Positions 21,885 to 30,043 of a stretch of DNA of 36,635 nucleotides are shown here, piece after piece. Each line of letters begins with the position of its first letter. Position 1 is the stretch's first letter. Source of the DNA: SVFI01 sp964519385 (GTDB lineage Bacteria > Bacillota > Clostridia > Lachnospirales > Lachnospiraceae). The DNA lies in NCBI GenBank assembly GCA_964519385.1, contig CAZFLR010000021.1:1-36635 (forward strand), in the 5' to 3' direction. The notes below the pieces were generated by a model. That model was given only the letters and a program-made list of their open reading frames with translations, was not told the origin of the DNA and did no database searches. The position numbers were made by a program, and so were the translations under genes.

Positions 21885-22763
21885 TTATTCAATATTCTGA
21901 ATCTGCTCTCTTACCTTTTCAATATCTGTTTTGAGTTCAATCGCACGGTTAGAGATATCAAGATTATTTGACTTAGACAAAGTCGTATTGGCTTCCCTGT
22001 TCATTTCCTGCGCAATGAAATCCAGCTTGCGTCCGACGCTTCCACCCTCTAACAGGGTCTGACGTGTTGTCTCTATATGACTGCGCAGACGAACCATTTC
22101 TTCATCCACACAAATCTTGTCTGCAAACAGGGTAACTTCCATAAGAATGCGGTTATCTTCCGCCTGTGCATCCGACAGAAGCTCTCTGACCTTATCATAA
22201 ATCTTTGCTTTATACTCTTCGACAATCTGCGGAGAACGCTCCACGATATAATCCACATGAGCCAGCATTCCGTCCAGCTTGGCAATCAGGTCTGTGCGAA
22301 GATTCTCTCCCTCTCTCACGCGAGACTCCACAAACTGCTGCGCAGCACCGCGAAGTGCCTTCTCAAGCTGTTTCCAAAGCTCCTCCTCATCAATATCGGA
22401 TTCTTCCATGCTGAAAACTTCAGGATATCTGGACAGCGCAGAAACACGGATATCATTCTCAAGTCCGAACTCCTCTGCCATTTGTCTGAGATATTCCAGA
22501 TATTCCCCGGCAATCTCTTTATTATACTTGACCGTTGCAGTCTTTTCAGAAAAATCCTCATATGAAATAAATACATCTACTTTTCCGCGCTGAATATACT
22601 CTTTTAATACATTGCGGATTGAAGATTCAAAAAAATTAAACTTCTTCGGCATTTTAATCGCCACATCAAGATATCTGTGATTTACGGATTTCAGTTCCAC
22701 CGTAAATTTACGATTTCCTTCCGTCACCTCGCACCGTCCGAAGCCTGTCATACTTTTAATCAT
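21885..22763 (-). CDS. YicC/YloC-family endoribonuclease
   Basis: The protein begins MIKSMTGFGR, the family hallmark, and continues with SVNHRYLDV, and near the C-terminus GRKLDFIAQEMNREANT and KLDIS-like NNLDISNRAIELK. At about 292 residues it is full length. YicC is a metal-dependent endoribonuclease acting on certain RNAs in E. coli. ATG at 22763 follows GGAAGGG at good distance; an ATG two codons earlier is possible. It is the first gene of the remA-gmk-rpoZ-rimO-pgsA operon. Confidence 0.92.
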   Translation of the reverse strand: MIKSMTGFGRCEVTEGNRKFTVELKSVNHRYLDVAIKMPKKFNFFESSIRNVLKEYIQRGKVDVFISYEDFSEKTATVKYNKEIAGEYLEYLRQMAEEFGLENDIRVSALSRYPEVFSMEESDIDEEELWKQLEKALRGAAQQFVESRVREGENLRTDLIAKLDGMLAHVDYIVERSPQIVEEYKAKIYDKVRELLSDAQAEDNRILMEVTLFADKICVDEEMVRLRSHIETTRQTLLEGGSVGRKLDFIAQEMNREANTTLSKSNNLDISNRAIELKTDIEKVREQIQNIE

Positions 22764-22811
22764 TTCCATACCCTTCCTTCTATTCCTCCATAGCCCAATA
22801 CACAACAATTT

Positions 22812-22840
22812 ATTATAATGGAAACAAGCATTTGCGTCAA
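22812..22840 (-). promoter_or_regulatory. Sigma-A promoter of the yicC operon
   Basis: TTGACG (22835-22840) and consensus TATAAT (22812-22817) on the minus strand are spaced by 17 bases, 48 bases ahead of the yicC start. Confidence 0.8.
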
Positions 22841-22848
22841 TTACATTT

Positions 22849-24597
22849 TCATTCTTCCAATTGCTTGATGTCTGAAATATCGGTATCTATCACAAGCGAA
22901 TAATTTGTGTAGTATACCACAAACCCCGGTTTGCTTCCTCCCGGCTTTTTCACATGCTTTTTCTCCACATAATCAACTTCCACCTTGTCCTGCTGTCTGC
23001 CCTTAGAAAAATGTGCTGCAAGCCTGCCCGCTTCCTCAAAGGTACTGTCAGGTATTTCTTTTCCCGCGCTCTTTACAACCACATGAGAACCCGGCATTCC
23101 CTTTGCATGAAACCACCAGTCATTTCCTTGTGCCAGTTGGAAGGTAATTTCATCATTCTGTAAATTGTTTCGTCCCACGTAAATATCAAACCCGTCACTG
23201 CTGATAAAATGGAACGGTCTGCTTGTCACCTTCTCTTTTTTTCGGTTCCCTTTATACCGGATGTATCCGCTTTGAATCAGCTCCTCCTTAATCTGCGTCA
23301 AATCCTCTTCCTTCTCTGCGATATCAAGTGCATTCATGACGGATTCAAGATGATCGATTTCTGCCTTCGTCTCCTTTACAAATTCGGTCAAAGCCTCATA
23401 TGTCCGTTTCATTTTCCCATATTTTTCAAAATACTTAGCAGCATTTTCCATCGCTGTCAAATCCGGGTCAAGCGGAATCTGCAGTTCTTCATTCGTGTAA
23501 TAGTTTACGACCGTTACTGATTTTTCCTGCGGTTTCACCGAATACCCATAGGTGTGCAGCATTTCTCCGTACAGTCTGTATTTTTCTCTCTTTTCCGTAT
23601 CGCGGAGCTGTCTGCACTGGAGATCGTACTTTTTCACATTTCTTTCAAGCGCGGTAGAAACAATGCGGTGAAGGTCATAAGACTTTTGCCGGATTCTTGT
23701 CTTCGCACTCTTCTGCGCGTAATACTGACAAAGCACCTCAGAAATACTGTCGTAATATTTCTTTTCGTTCTCTTTATAAATTTCAAACGGCAGAACCCCG
23801 AATTCCATCGGGATCCCCTGTTCATCATACACAATACATGGTGAAAAATCCTTGTTTTTTATGTCTGCTGTAAATTTTTCAAAGACAGACCACAATGCCG
23901 AAAGCTGACTTTGTTCCAAAGCATTCGCAGGAAAATCAGCATCCACATCTGCCCTGTAACAAATTTCCTGCGCAAGAACCGGTGAAATACCGACATAGCA
24001 GTTGTAAATACCTTTATAAACCGGCATTGCCTTTGATGTGATAGAAGTATCAAACTCTCCCGCGGTGATAGAGTTTGATATGATATCCGTTTTATTCTCC
24101 GTCTTCGGAATAAAATATGTTCTCCCCGGAAGGACTTCTCTCACGCTGGATACCATACCTGATATGTGCTTAATGCTGTCAAGAATCTTTTTTTCCTCAT
24201 CATAAAAGATGATGTTGCTGTGTTTTCCCATGAGTTCCATCGCAAGAGTCTTCGAGCAGAGATCGCCCATCTCGTCGAGATGTTCAATATCGAACTGTAT
24301 TACCCTTTCAAGACCGGGCTGGGAAATCCGCACAATACGTCCGTTTTGCAGATGTTTTCTCAATAGCATGCAAAAATTTGGTGCCGTCATCGGACTCTTT
24401 TTATTCTCACCGGTCAGATAGATAAGAGGGAGAGACGCATCCGCACTGAGCACAAGCCGGTACTGGCCTCCTCCCGCTTTTATCGTCAGAAGAAGCTCAT
24501 CCTTTTCCGGCTGGGCAATTTTATATATGCGTCCATCCAGAATTTTTTCATTTAATTCCTGCACAATACTTGAAATCGTAACTCCATCAAAAGCCAT
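22849..24597 (-). CDS. rqcH: Rqc2/NEMF-homologue RqcH (NFACT family)
   Basis: RqcH binds 50S subunits with stalled nascent chains and recruits alanyl-tRNA to add C-terminal alanine tails. The domains are NFACT-N (residues 1 to about 215, with LLRKHLQNGRI and AMELMGKHSNIIF), a coiled coil with helix-hairpin-helix region (about 280-430), and NFACT-R (about 445 to the end, with IYVGRNNLQNDEITF, HAKGMPGSHVVV and the C-terminal KPGFVVYYTNYSLVI). ATG at 24597 follows AGGTG; a GTG at 24606 overlaps that site. The older name for such genes is fibronectin-binding protein. It lies alone between the glgA terminator and the yicC promoter. Confidence 0.93.
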   Translation of the reverse strand: MAFDGVTISSIVQELNEKILDGRIYKIAQPEKDELLLTIKAGGGQYRLVLSADASLPLIYLTGENKKSPMTAPNFCMLLRKHLQNGRIVRISQPGLERVIQFDIEHLDEMGDLCSKTLAMELMGKHSNIIFYDEEKKILDSIKHISGMVSSVREVLPGRTYFIPKTENKTDIISNSITAGEFDTSITSKAMPVYKGIYNCYVGISPVLAQEICYRADVDADFPANALEQSQLSALWSVFEKFTADIKNKDFSPCIVYDEQGIPMEFGVLPFEIYKENEKKYYDSISEVLCQYYAQKSAKTRIRQKSYDLHRIVSTALERNVKKYDLQCRQLRDTEKREKYRLYGEMLHTYGYSVKPQEKSVTVVNYYTNEELQIPLDPDLTAMENAAKYFEKYGKMKRTYEALTEFVKETKAEIDHLESVMNALDIAEKEEDLTQIKEELIQSGYIRYKGNRKKEKVTSRPFHFISSDGFDIYVGRNNLQNDEITFQLAQGNDWWFHAKGMPGSHVVVKSAGKEIPDSTFEEAGRLAAHFSKGRQQDKVEVDYVEKKHVKKPGGSKPGFVVYYTNYSLVIDTDISDIKQLEE

Positions 24598-24622
24598 TTG
24601 TATCACCTGTTTCTGTTTTCGT

Positions 24623-24652
24623 AAAAACAGGACCGGAGTTTTCCGGTCCTGT
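24623..24652 (-). terminator. Terminator of glgA
   Basis: A perfect 11-bp stem (24627-24637 with 24642-24652, loop of four) is followed by T residues on the minus strand, directly after the glgA stop. Confidence 0.85.
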
Positions 24653-24656
24653 CAGT

Positions 24657-26102
24657 TTAACCAATAAGCCAATCATACATTTCCTGATATCTTCTGGCGG
24701 ATACTTCCCAAGAGAAATCTGCCGCCATTGCGCGGTCTACCATCTTATTCCACTCGCGTTTGCGCTGATAAAATACATATTTTGCATAGCGAATCGTCGC
24801 AAGCATCTCATATGCGTTGTAGTTTGCAAAGCTGAAGCCGGTTCCCGTACTTTCATATTCATTGTACGGCTGTACCGTATCCTTCAGGCCTCCCGTCTCA
24901 CGTACAATCGGAAGTGTTCCGTAATGAAGTGCCATAAGCTGCGAAAGTCCGCAAGGCTCAAACAGAGACGGCATGAGGAATGCATCACACGCTGCATAAA
25001 TCTTGTGTGAAAGCGCATCTGAATAGTAAATATTCGCCGATACTTTATCGTTATATTTCCAGTCAAAATGACGGAACATATTTTCATATCTCTCTTCGCC
25101 GGTACCAAGGACTACAATCTGTACATCCTCCTGACAAAGCTCATCCATGATATATGCAATCAAATCAAAGCCCTTCTGATCAGTCAGTCTTGATACGATA
25201 CCGATCATCATCTTCTTATCATCCTCTGCAAGGCCGAGTTCTTTTTGCAGGGCACGTTTATTCTTAATCTTCTCTTTGCGGAAGTTCGCCGCATTGTACG
25301 GTGCAACGATATGTTTATCCGTCTCCGGATTAAAATCCTCATAATCAATACCGTTGACAATACCTCTGAGGGAATTGGAACGCGCATTCAAAAGTCCGTC
25401 CAGACCTTCCCCGTAGAACTTGGTCTTAATTTCCTCCGCATAAGTATCGGAAACAGTTGTAACCGCGTCCGCGTATACGATACCTCCCTTTAAGAGGTTT
25501 GCATCCTGATATGCTTCCAGCTTATCCGAGGTAAAGAAATAATCCGGAAGTCCGGTGATATTCTTAACATCCTTTACATTCCATTTGCCCTGGAATTTCA
25601 GGTTGTGAATCGTCATGACCGTCTTGATTCCCTGGAAAAACTCACCGCCGGCAAATCTCTCCTTCAGGTAAACCGGAATCAGACCTGTCTGCCAGTCATG
25701 ACAGTGAATCAGATCCGGTCGGAATCCCGTCAGCGGAAGTGCTGACAGGGCAGCTTTACAGAAAAAGCTGAACTTTCGGATTTCATCAAGCACATTGTCG
25801 CTGTAAATGCTGAATCCGCTGAAATAAGACTCGTTGTCGATAAAATAATATGTAATGCCATCTACCTTTGCTTCCAGTACGCCGACATATTCGCTCTTCC
25901 AGTCAAAATCAAGGTAAAAATGAGTCTTATACTTCATCTTATCCTTTAACTCCTGTTTGATACAGGTATACTTCGGCAGAACCACGCGAACGTCAAAATA
26001 TTTCTTATCCAGACTCTTCGGAAGGGAGCCCACTACATCTGCAAGTCCTCCTGTCTTAATAAAAGGAACGCCTTCTGAAGCAATAAACAGTATATTCTTC
26101 AT
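24657..26102 (-). CDS. glgA: Glycogen synthase (ADP-glucose)
   Basis: This GT5 glycosyltransferase extends alpha-1,4-glucan chains from ADP-glucose. The N-terminal ADP-glucose motif KTGGLADVVG (from Lys16), the HDWQTGLIP region, GIVNGIDYEDFNP and the GT-B donor motif SLFEPCGLSQLMALHYG are present. ATG at 26102 has AGGAGG at eight bases and gives 481 residues, the family length. No other glg gene is adjacent, so it is a detached glycogen gene. The only neighbour upstream is the Spo0A-like regulator. Confidence 0.95.
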   Translation of the reverse strand: MKNILFIASEGVPFIKTGGLADVVGSLPKSLDKKYFDVRVVLPKYTCIKQELKDKMKYKTHFYLDFDWKSEYVGVLEAKVDGITYYFIDNESYFSGFSIYSDNVLDEIRKFSFFCKAALSALPLTGFRPDLIHCHDWQTGLIPVYLKERFAGGEFFQGIKTVMTIHNLKFQGKWNVKDVKNITGLPDYFFTSDKLEAYQDANLLKGGIVYADAVTTVSDTYAEEIKTKFYGEGLDGLLNARSNSLRGIVNGIDYEDFNPETDKHIVAPYNAANFRKEKIKNKRALQKELGLAEDDKKMMIGIVSRLTDQKGFDLIAYIMDELCQEDVQIVVLGTGEERYENMFRHFDWKYNDKVSANIYYSDALSHKIYAACDAFLMPSLFEPCGLSQLMALHYGTLPIVRETGGLKDTVQPYNEYESTGTGFSFANYNAYEMLATIRYAKYVFYQRKREWNKMVDRAMAADFSWEVSARRYQEMYDWLIG

Positions 26103-26158
26103 CTCAATAACCTCCTGTGATTTTCTCATCCTCCAATACCCCAGACAGATGAAATACG

Positions 26159-26178
26159 TTGGTGATATTATACACCAA
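26159..26178 (-). promoter_or_regulatory. Possible glgA promoter/operator
   Basis: TTGGTG (26159-26164) and CACCAA (26173-26178) form a 6-bp inverted repeat. On the minus strand its spacer contains TATAAT (26167-26172), a candidate -10 box. A protein bound to the repeat would cover the promoter. The -35 region is poor (TTTCAA). Confidence 0.4.
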
Positions 26179-26210
26179 TACACTGTTTTTTGAAAGCACT
26201 AATTTCACTC

Positions 26211-26735
26211 TCACTGGTTTCTGTAAAGAAGTCGTATTTTATCTGCAATCAGTGCTATAAATTCCGAATTGGTCGGTTTCCCTTTTCCCGTGTTAATCGT
26301 GTAACCGAAAAGTGCATCCAGAGTTTCCATTTTTCCTCTGCTCCATGCCACCTCAATCGCGTGTCTTATGGCACGTTCCACCCTGCTCGGTGTCGTCTGA
26401 AAGCGTTTTGCAATCGTCGGATACAATATTTTGGTGATGGAGCCCAGCATTTCAATGTCTTCCACAGCCATCATAATTGCCTCTCTCAGATACTGATACC
26501 CCTTAATATGCGCCGGAACACCGAGCTCATGAATCATATCCGTAACATCCTTTTCAAGGTCCCTTACCGGCTTTGCCTTCTCCTGCGACTGCACCGGCTG
26601 CGCAATCACTTCTCCTGTCTGTTTGGAAGGCACTTTGATTACAATCTGAAATTCTTTATCCTGATGCATTAATTCTGTGAGTATTTTAAACATTCGTTCG
26701 TTATCCTGTGTAGTCACAACATTTAATTGCTGCAT
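26211..26735 (-). CDS. Spo0A C-terminal-domain protein lacking a working receiver
   Basis: Residues about 68-174 match the Spo0A effector domain closely: HELGVPAHIKGYQYLREAI, the DNA-binding helix segment SRVERAIRHAIEVAWSRG and the LFGYTIN...KPTNSEFIALIADK ending. In contrast the N-terminal 65 residues are far too short for a receiver. They retain only something like its first strand-helix-strand (LNVVTTQDNERMFKILTEL) and lack the phosphorylated aspartate region. The protein is therefore a Spo0A paralogue that cannot be phosphorylated in the normal way. ATG at 26735 follows GGAGGG. It has its own sigma-A promoter and lies upstream of glgA. It may act as a constitutive or competing 0A-box binder. 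True Spo0A should be elsewhere. Confidence 0.85.
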   Translation of the reverse strand: MQQLNVVTTQDNERMFKILTELMHQDKEFQIVIKVPSKQTGEVIAQPVQSQEKAKPVRDLEKDVTDMIHELGVPAHIKGYQYLREAIMMAVEDIEMLGSITKILYPTIAKRFQTTPSRVERAIRHAIEVAWSRGKMETLDALFGYTINTGKGKPTNSEFIALIADKIRLLYRNQ

Positions 26736-26762
26736 GTTTATCCCTCCATTCTTTTGACTTGG

Positions 26763-26791
26763 ATTATACAAACAGTTTTTTTGACCTGCAA
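26763..26791 (-). promoter_or_regulatory. Sigma-A promoter of the Spo0A-like gene
   Basis: TTGCAG (26786-26791) and consensus TATAAT (26763-26768) on the minus strand are spaced by 17 bases. Confidence 0.75.
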
Positions 26792-26843
26792 CCCACAGTT
26801 ATCGCGTTGTTTTTTTAATTTCTACATATATTGCCCGGAAAAC

Positions 26844-26880
26844 AAAAAAAGTATCAGCTTTTTTCAAATTAGCTGATACA
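26844..26880 (-). terminator. Terminator of recQ
   Basis: GTATCAGCT (26851-26859) pairs with AGCTGATAC (26871-26879). Seven T residues follow on the minus strand and a T run also follows on the plus strand. Confidence 0.85.
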
Positions 26881-26909
26881 TTTTTTCTCTTTTTGCGATA
26901 TTTCTTTTG

Positions 26910-28466
26910 TTAATGTTTCTCTTCTTCTGAAAAAGCACGAATGACCGACATGAAAAACACTCCGTATTTTTGCAGTTTATGCGTTCCCACTCCGCTGATT
27001 TCAAGCATTTCTTCCTCAGTTGACGGCATTTTCATGCACATCTCCACCAGCGTTTTGTCAGAAAAAATCAGATACGGAGGGACTTTCTCCTCCCTTGCCA
27101 GATCCAGTCTGACCCTGCGCAGTCTTTCAAAAATCGAATTTGACTTTGCCATCTGTGATTTTTCCGTACTTCGGCTTTTCTTCTTCGTTTTTCCTGCGTT
27201 TTCCCTCACGTCCGCAAGTTCATTACCGGCAAGACAATTTGAGCAGTTATCGCACGTACAGTTTTTCTCACCGAAGTATTTCAGCATATATTCCCGCAGG
27301 CAGCCACTGGTATAACAATAGCCTGTCATCCTGCGAAGTTTTTCACGCTCCGCTGCCCTGACAATCTCAAGTTCCGTCTCTGACAGTTCATCGTTTTCTC
27401 TGCTTTGTCCAATAAAATATTCATTGGTTATCACATCTTTTTTCCCGAATAAAAGCATACATTCCGCCGGTGCTCCGTCACGTCCGGCGCGCCCGGCTTC
27501 CTGATAATAGCTTTCAAGATTCTTCGGCATGTTATAATGCACCACATAGCGGACATTTGATTTATCAATTCCCATGCCAAAGGCGTTCGTTGCCACCATG
27601 ACCGGTTTTCTGTCATAGGTGAAATCATCCTGATTCTTCCTACGTTCTTCCTCCGCAAGACCCGCATGGTATCGTGTCGCCGGATATCCTTCCTTTACAA
27701 GCAGCTCATGTATCTCTTCCACGCCTTTGCGCGTCGCACAATATACGATTCCGCTCTCGTTTCGGTGCACGCTCAGATATTGTCTCAGCGTCTGTTTTTT
27801 ATTCTTCGGAATACTGACACCGAAATATAAATTCGGACGGTTAAACCCTGTGATAACTCTTTCCGGTTCCCTTAGTCCGAGCAGCCTGGTCACGTCCTCC
27901 TGCACTTCCGCTGTCGCTGTTGCCGTAAATGCACTGACTATAGGGCGGACAGGGAGTTTTTCTATAAAAGCCTGAATCTTCAGATATCCCGGCCTGAAAT
28001 CCTGTCCCCACTGGGAAACACAATGTGCCTCATCAATACTCACCATCTCTATCGGTGCATGCAGGGCAAACTCCAGAAATTCGCCCGTTTCAAGTCTCTC
28101 AGGTGCCACATATATAATCTTGTATTGTCCCCTTTTAGCATTAGCCAAGGCTAACTTATATTGATTATATGTAAGTGCACTGTTCAAATAAGCCGCATGA
28201 ACGCCCATTTCATTGAGTGCTCGGACCTGATCCTTCATCAGGGAAATCAGTGGCGAAATAACCAGCGTAATTCCATCCATAAGCAGAGCCGGCACCTGAT
28301 AGCAGACGCTCTTCCCTGCGCCGGTCGGCATAATTCCGAAGGCATCCCTTCCGTCCAGTATCGCATCGACAAGCTCCTCCTGTCCCTCGCGAAACGAATC
28401 GTAGCCGTAGAACTGCTTTAATATATTATATTTAGACTGTTTTCTTTCCTCTTTATTCATCCCCAT
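26910..28466 (-). CDS. recQ: RecQ-family ATP-dependent DNA helicase
   Basis: This 3'-5' helicase has Walker A PTGAGKS (47-53), the DEAH box at 145-148, the aromatic-rich loop SQWGQDFRPGY and motif VI QEAGRAGRDG. The zinc-binding module has Cys384, Cys389, Cys403/405 and Cys408/411. An HRDC domain occupies about 444-515. Between zinc and HRDC there are only some 30 Lys/Ser-rich residues, so the winged-helix (RQC) domain of about 110 residues found in E. coli RecQ is missing, and the total is 518 residues. It follows the MATE gene by six bases without a clear ribosome binding site, implying coupled translation. Confidence 0.93.
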   Translation of the reverse strand: MGMNKEERKQSKYNILKQFYGYDSFREGQEELVDAILDGRDAFGIMPTGAGKSVCYQVPALLMDGITLVISPLISLMKDQVRALNEMGVHAAYLNSALTYNQYKLALANAKRGQYKIIYVAPERLETGEFLEFALHAPIEMVSIDEAHCVSQWGQDFRPGYLKIQAFIEKLPVRPIVSAFTATATAEVQEDVTRLLGLREPERVITGFNRPNLYFGVSIPKNKKQTLRQYLSVHRNESGIVYCATRKGVEEIHELLVKEGYPATRYHAGLAEEERRKNQDDFTYDRKPVMVATNAFGMGIDKSNVRYVVHYNMPKNLESYYQEAGRAGRDGAPAECMLLFGKKDVITNEYFIGQSRENDELSETELEIVRAAEREKLRRMTGYCYTSGCLREYMLKYFGEKNCTCDNCSNCLAGNELADVRENAGKTKKKSRSTEKSQMAKSNSIFERLRRVRLDLAREEKVPPYLIFSDKTLVEMCMKMPSTEEEMLEISGVGTHKLQKYGVFFMSVIRAFSEEEKH

Positions 28467-28472
28467 ATCAGA

Positions 28473-29852
28473 TTACAATGCTTTCTTTTTCCATCTGCCG
28501 ACTTTATAGAAAATCACGGTCAGCAGAGCTCCAAGTATCCATGAAGAAAGCAGGGATATCTGAATACATTCGCTTCTTCCTGTCGGAAGTGACGGTGTTT
28601 TGGTCATCCATGAAATTCCGTATGCAATCGGAATACGAATCAGCACGGAAGTACAGAGGGAAATCCACATCGGAGTCACCGTATCTCCGGCTCCTCTCAT
28701 GACACCCGATAAGCTCTGGGTAACTGCCATCGCTATATATCCGACGGCAAGAATACACATCATATAGTAACTCATATCCACAAGCTCCGGTGTGTCCGTA
28801 AAAATACGCATAAGGTACTTTCCGAACAGAAGAATACATGCAGTAATGACTGAGGAACATATCACTGCCATAATTGTTCCCTGTTTTGCTCCCTGTGAAA
28901 CACGGTCATACTTCTGTGCGCCTACGTTCTGACCGGTATAGGTTGTCATAGCCGTACCGAACGAGAAATTCGGCATCATTGCAAAACCATCCACACGCAT
29001 AACGATTACGTTGGCTGCAATAAACATCTCTCCAAAGCTGTTGGTCAGGGACTGAACGATAATCATCGCAGATGAAAAAATTGCCTGTGTCACTCCGGAC
29101 GGAAGACCAAGGCGCACAATCTGCGAAAAATGTGCCTTTGACATTTTCAGTTCACTCTTTGTCAGGTCAAAGGTATCATTCATACGCATAAGCTTTCGCA
29201 GGCACAAAATCGCCGAAATCCCCTGTGCAATCACTGTTGCCAGTGCAACTCCTGCCACTCCCATATGGAATTTGGCTACAAAAAGCACATCAAGAACGAT
29301 ATTGATTACCGTCGCGACAAGCAAATATACAAGAGCTGAAAAGGAATCTCCCATACCTCTCAAAATTCCACTCAAAATATTATAGTATGCCATTCCCGCA
29401 ATGCCGACCATCGTAATAATAAGGTAATATGTACAATCCTTCATCAATGACTCCGGCGTATCCAAAAGTCTTAAGAGCGGCTTTACAAGCGGCGGTCCGA
29501 CCAGCATCAACAATAAGGAAGTCAGTGCTGTAAGAGTAATACATGTTCCGATTGTTTTTGATAAATCTTCACGAATTTTGGCTCCGAAATACTGGGCAAC
29601 CATAATACCCACACCCGCTGAAATACCGATAAATAATACAAGCAGCAGATTTGCAATCGGTGCTGCACTTCCTACTGCTGCCAGTGCATTGTCACCCACA
29701 TAATGTCCGACAACGATACTGTCCACGGTACTGTAAAGCTGCTGTGCAATATTACCGATAATCATCGGGATAGAAAAAATTCCGATACTTTTCCACGGAA
29801 TTCCGACAGTCATATCTGTCGGTTCAAATAATTTTTTTATCTTTGTTAACAT
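28473..29852 (-). CDS. MATE family efflux transporter
   Basis: This 459-residue polytopic protein has twelve hydrophobic segments and two homologous halves. MATE signatures are the N-terminal IPMIIGNIAQQLYSTVDSIV, VGDNALAAVGSAAP, and in the second half FGTAMTTYTGQNVGAQKYDR with the Gly-Ala-Gly of VMRGAGDTVTPMW. Such proteins export cationic drugs or metabolites using sodium or protons. The substrate is unknown. ATG at 29852 has GAGG four bases upstream. It heads the MATE-recQ transcript and is divergent from the DUF1538 operon. Confidence 0.93.
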   Translation of the reverse strand: MLTKIKKLFEPTDMTVGIPWKSIGIFSIPMIIGNIAQQLYSTVDSIVVGHYVGDNALAAVGSAAPIANLLLVLFIGISAGVGIMVAQYFGAKIREDLSKTIGTCITLTALTSLLLMLVGPPLVKPLLRLLDTPESLMKDCTYYLIITMVGIAGMAYYNILSGILRGMGDSFSALVYLLVATVINIVLDVLFVAKFHMGVAGVALATVIAQGISAILCLRKLMRMNDTFDLTKSELKMSKAHFSQIVRLGLPSGVTQAIFSSAMIIVQSLTNSFGEMFIAANVIVMRVDGFAMMPNFSFGTAMTTYTGQNVGAQKYDRVSQGAKQGTIMAVICSSVITACILLFGKYLMRIFTDTPELVDMSYYMMCILAVGYIAMAVTQSLSGVMRGAGDTVTPMWISLCTSVLIRIPIAYGISWMTKTPSLPTGRSECIQISLLSSWILGALLTVIFYKVGRWKKKAL

Positions 29853-29971
29853 TTAACCTCATCCTTCCTGCGTTTTAGCGCACGTTGGTTATTGTATCAC
29901 TATTTTCCCAACTTGAACAGAATTTCATAAAATTTTTATACTTAATTGCATTCTTTTTCTCCACAAAATAT

Positions 29972-30000
29972 TTATTTTTTGTCCGTAAGTATGTTATACT
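29972..30000 (+). promoter_or_regulatory. Extended -10 promoter of the DUF1538-PII-azlCD operon
   Basis: TGTTATACT ends at position 30000, giving TATACT with a TGn extension. The -35 region (about 29972-29977, TTATTT) is weak, as is usual for extended -10 promoters. Confidence 0.6.
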
Positions 30001-30043
30001 GGAAAAAAATCAATTATCTACATATCAGAAAGAGGTTTTCTTA

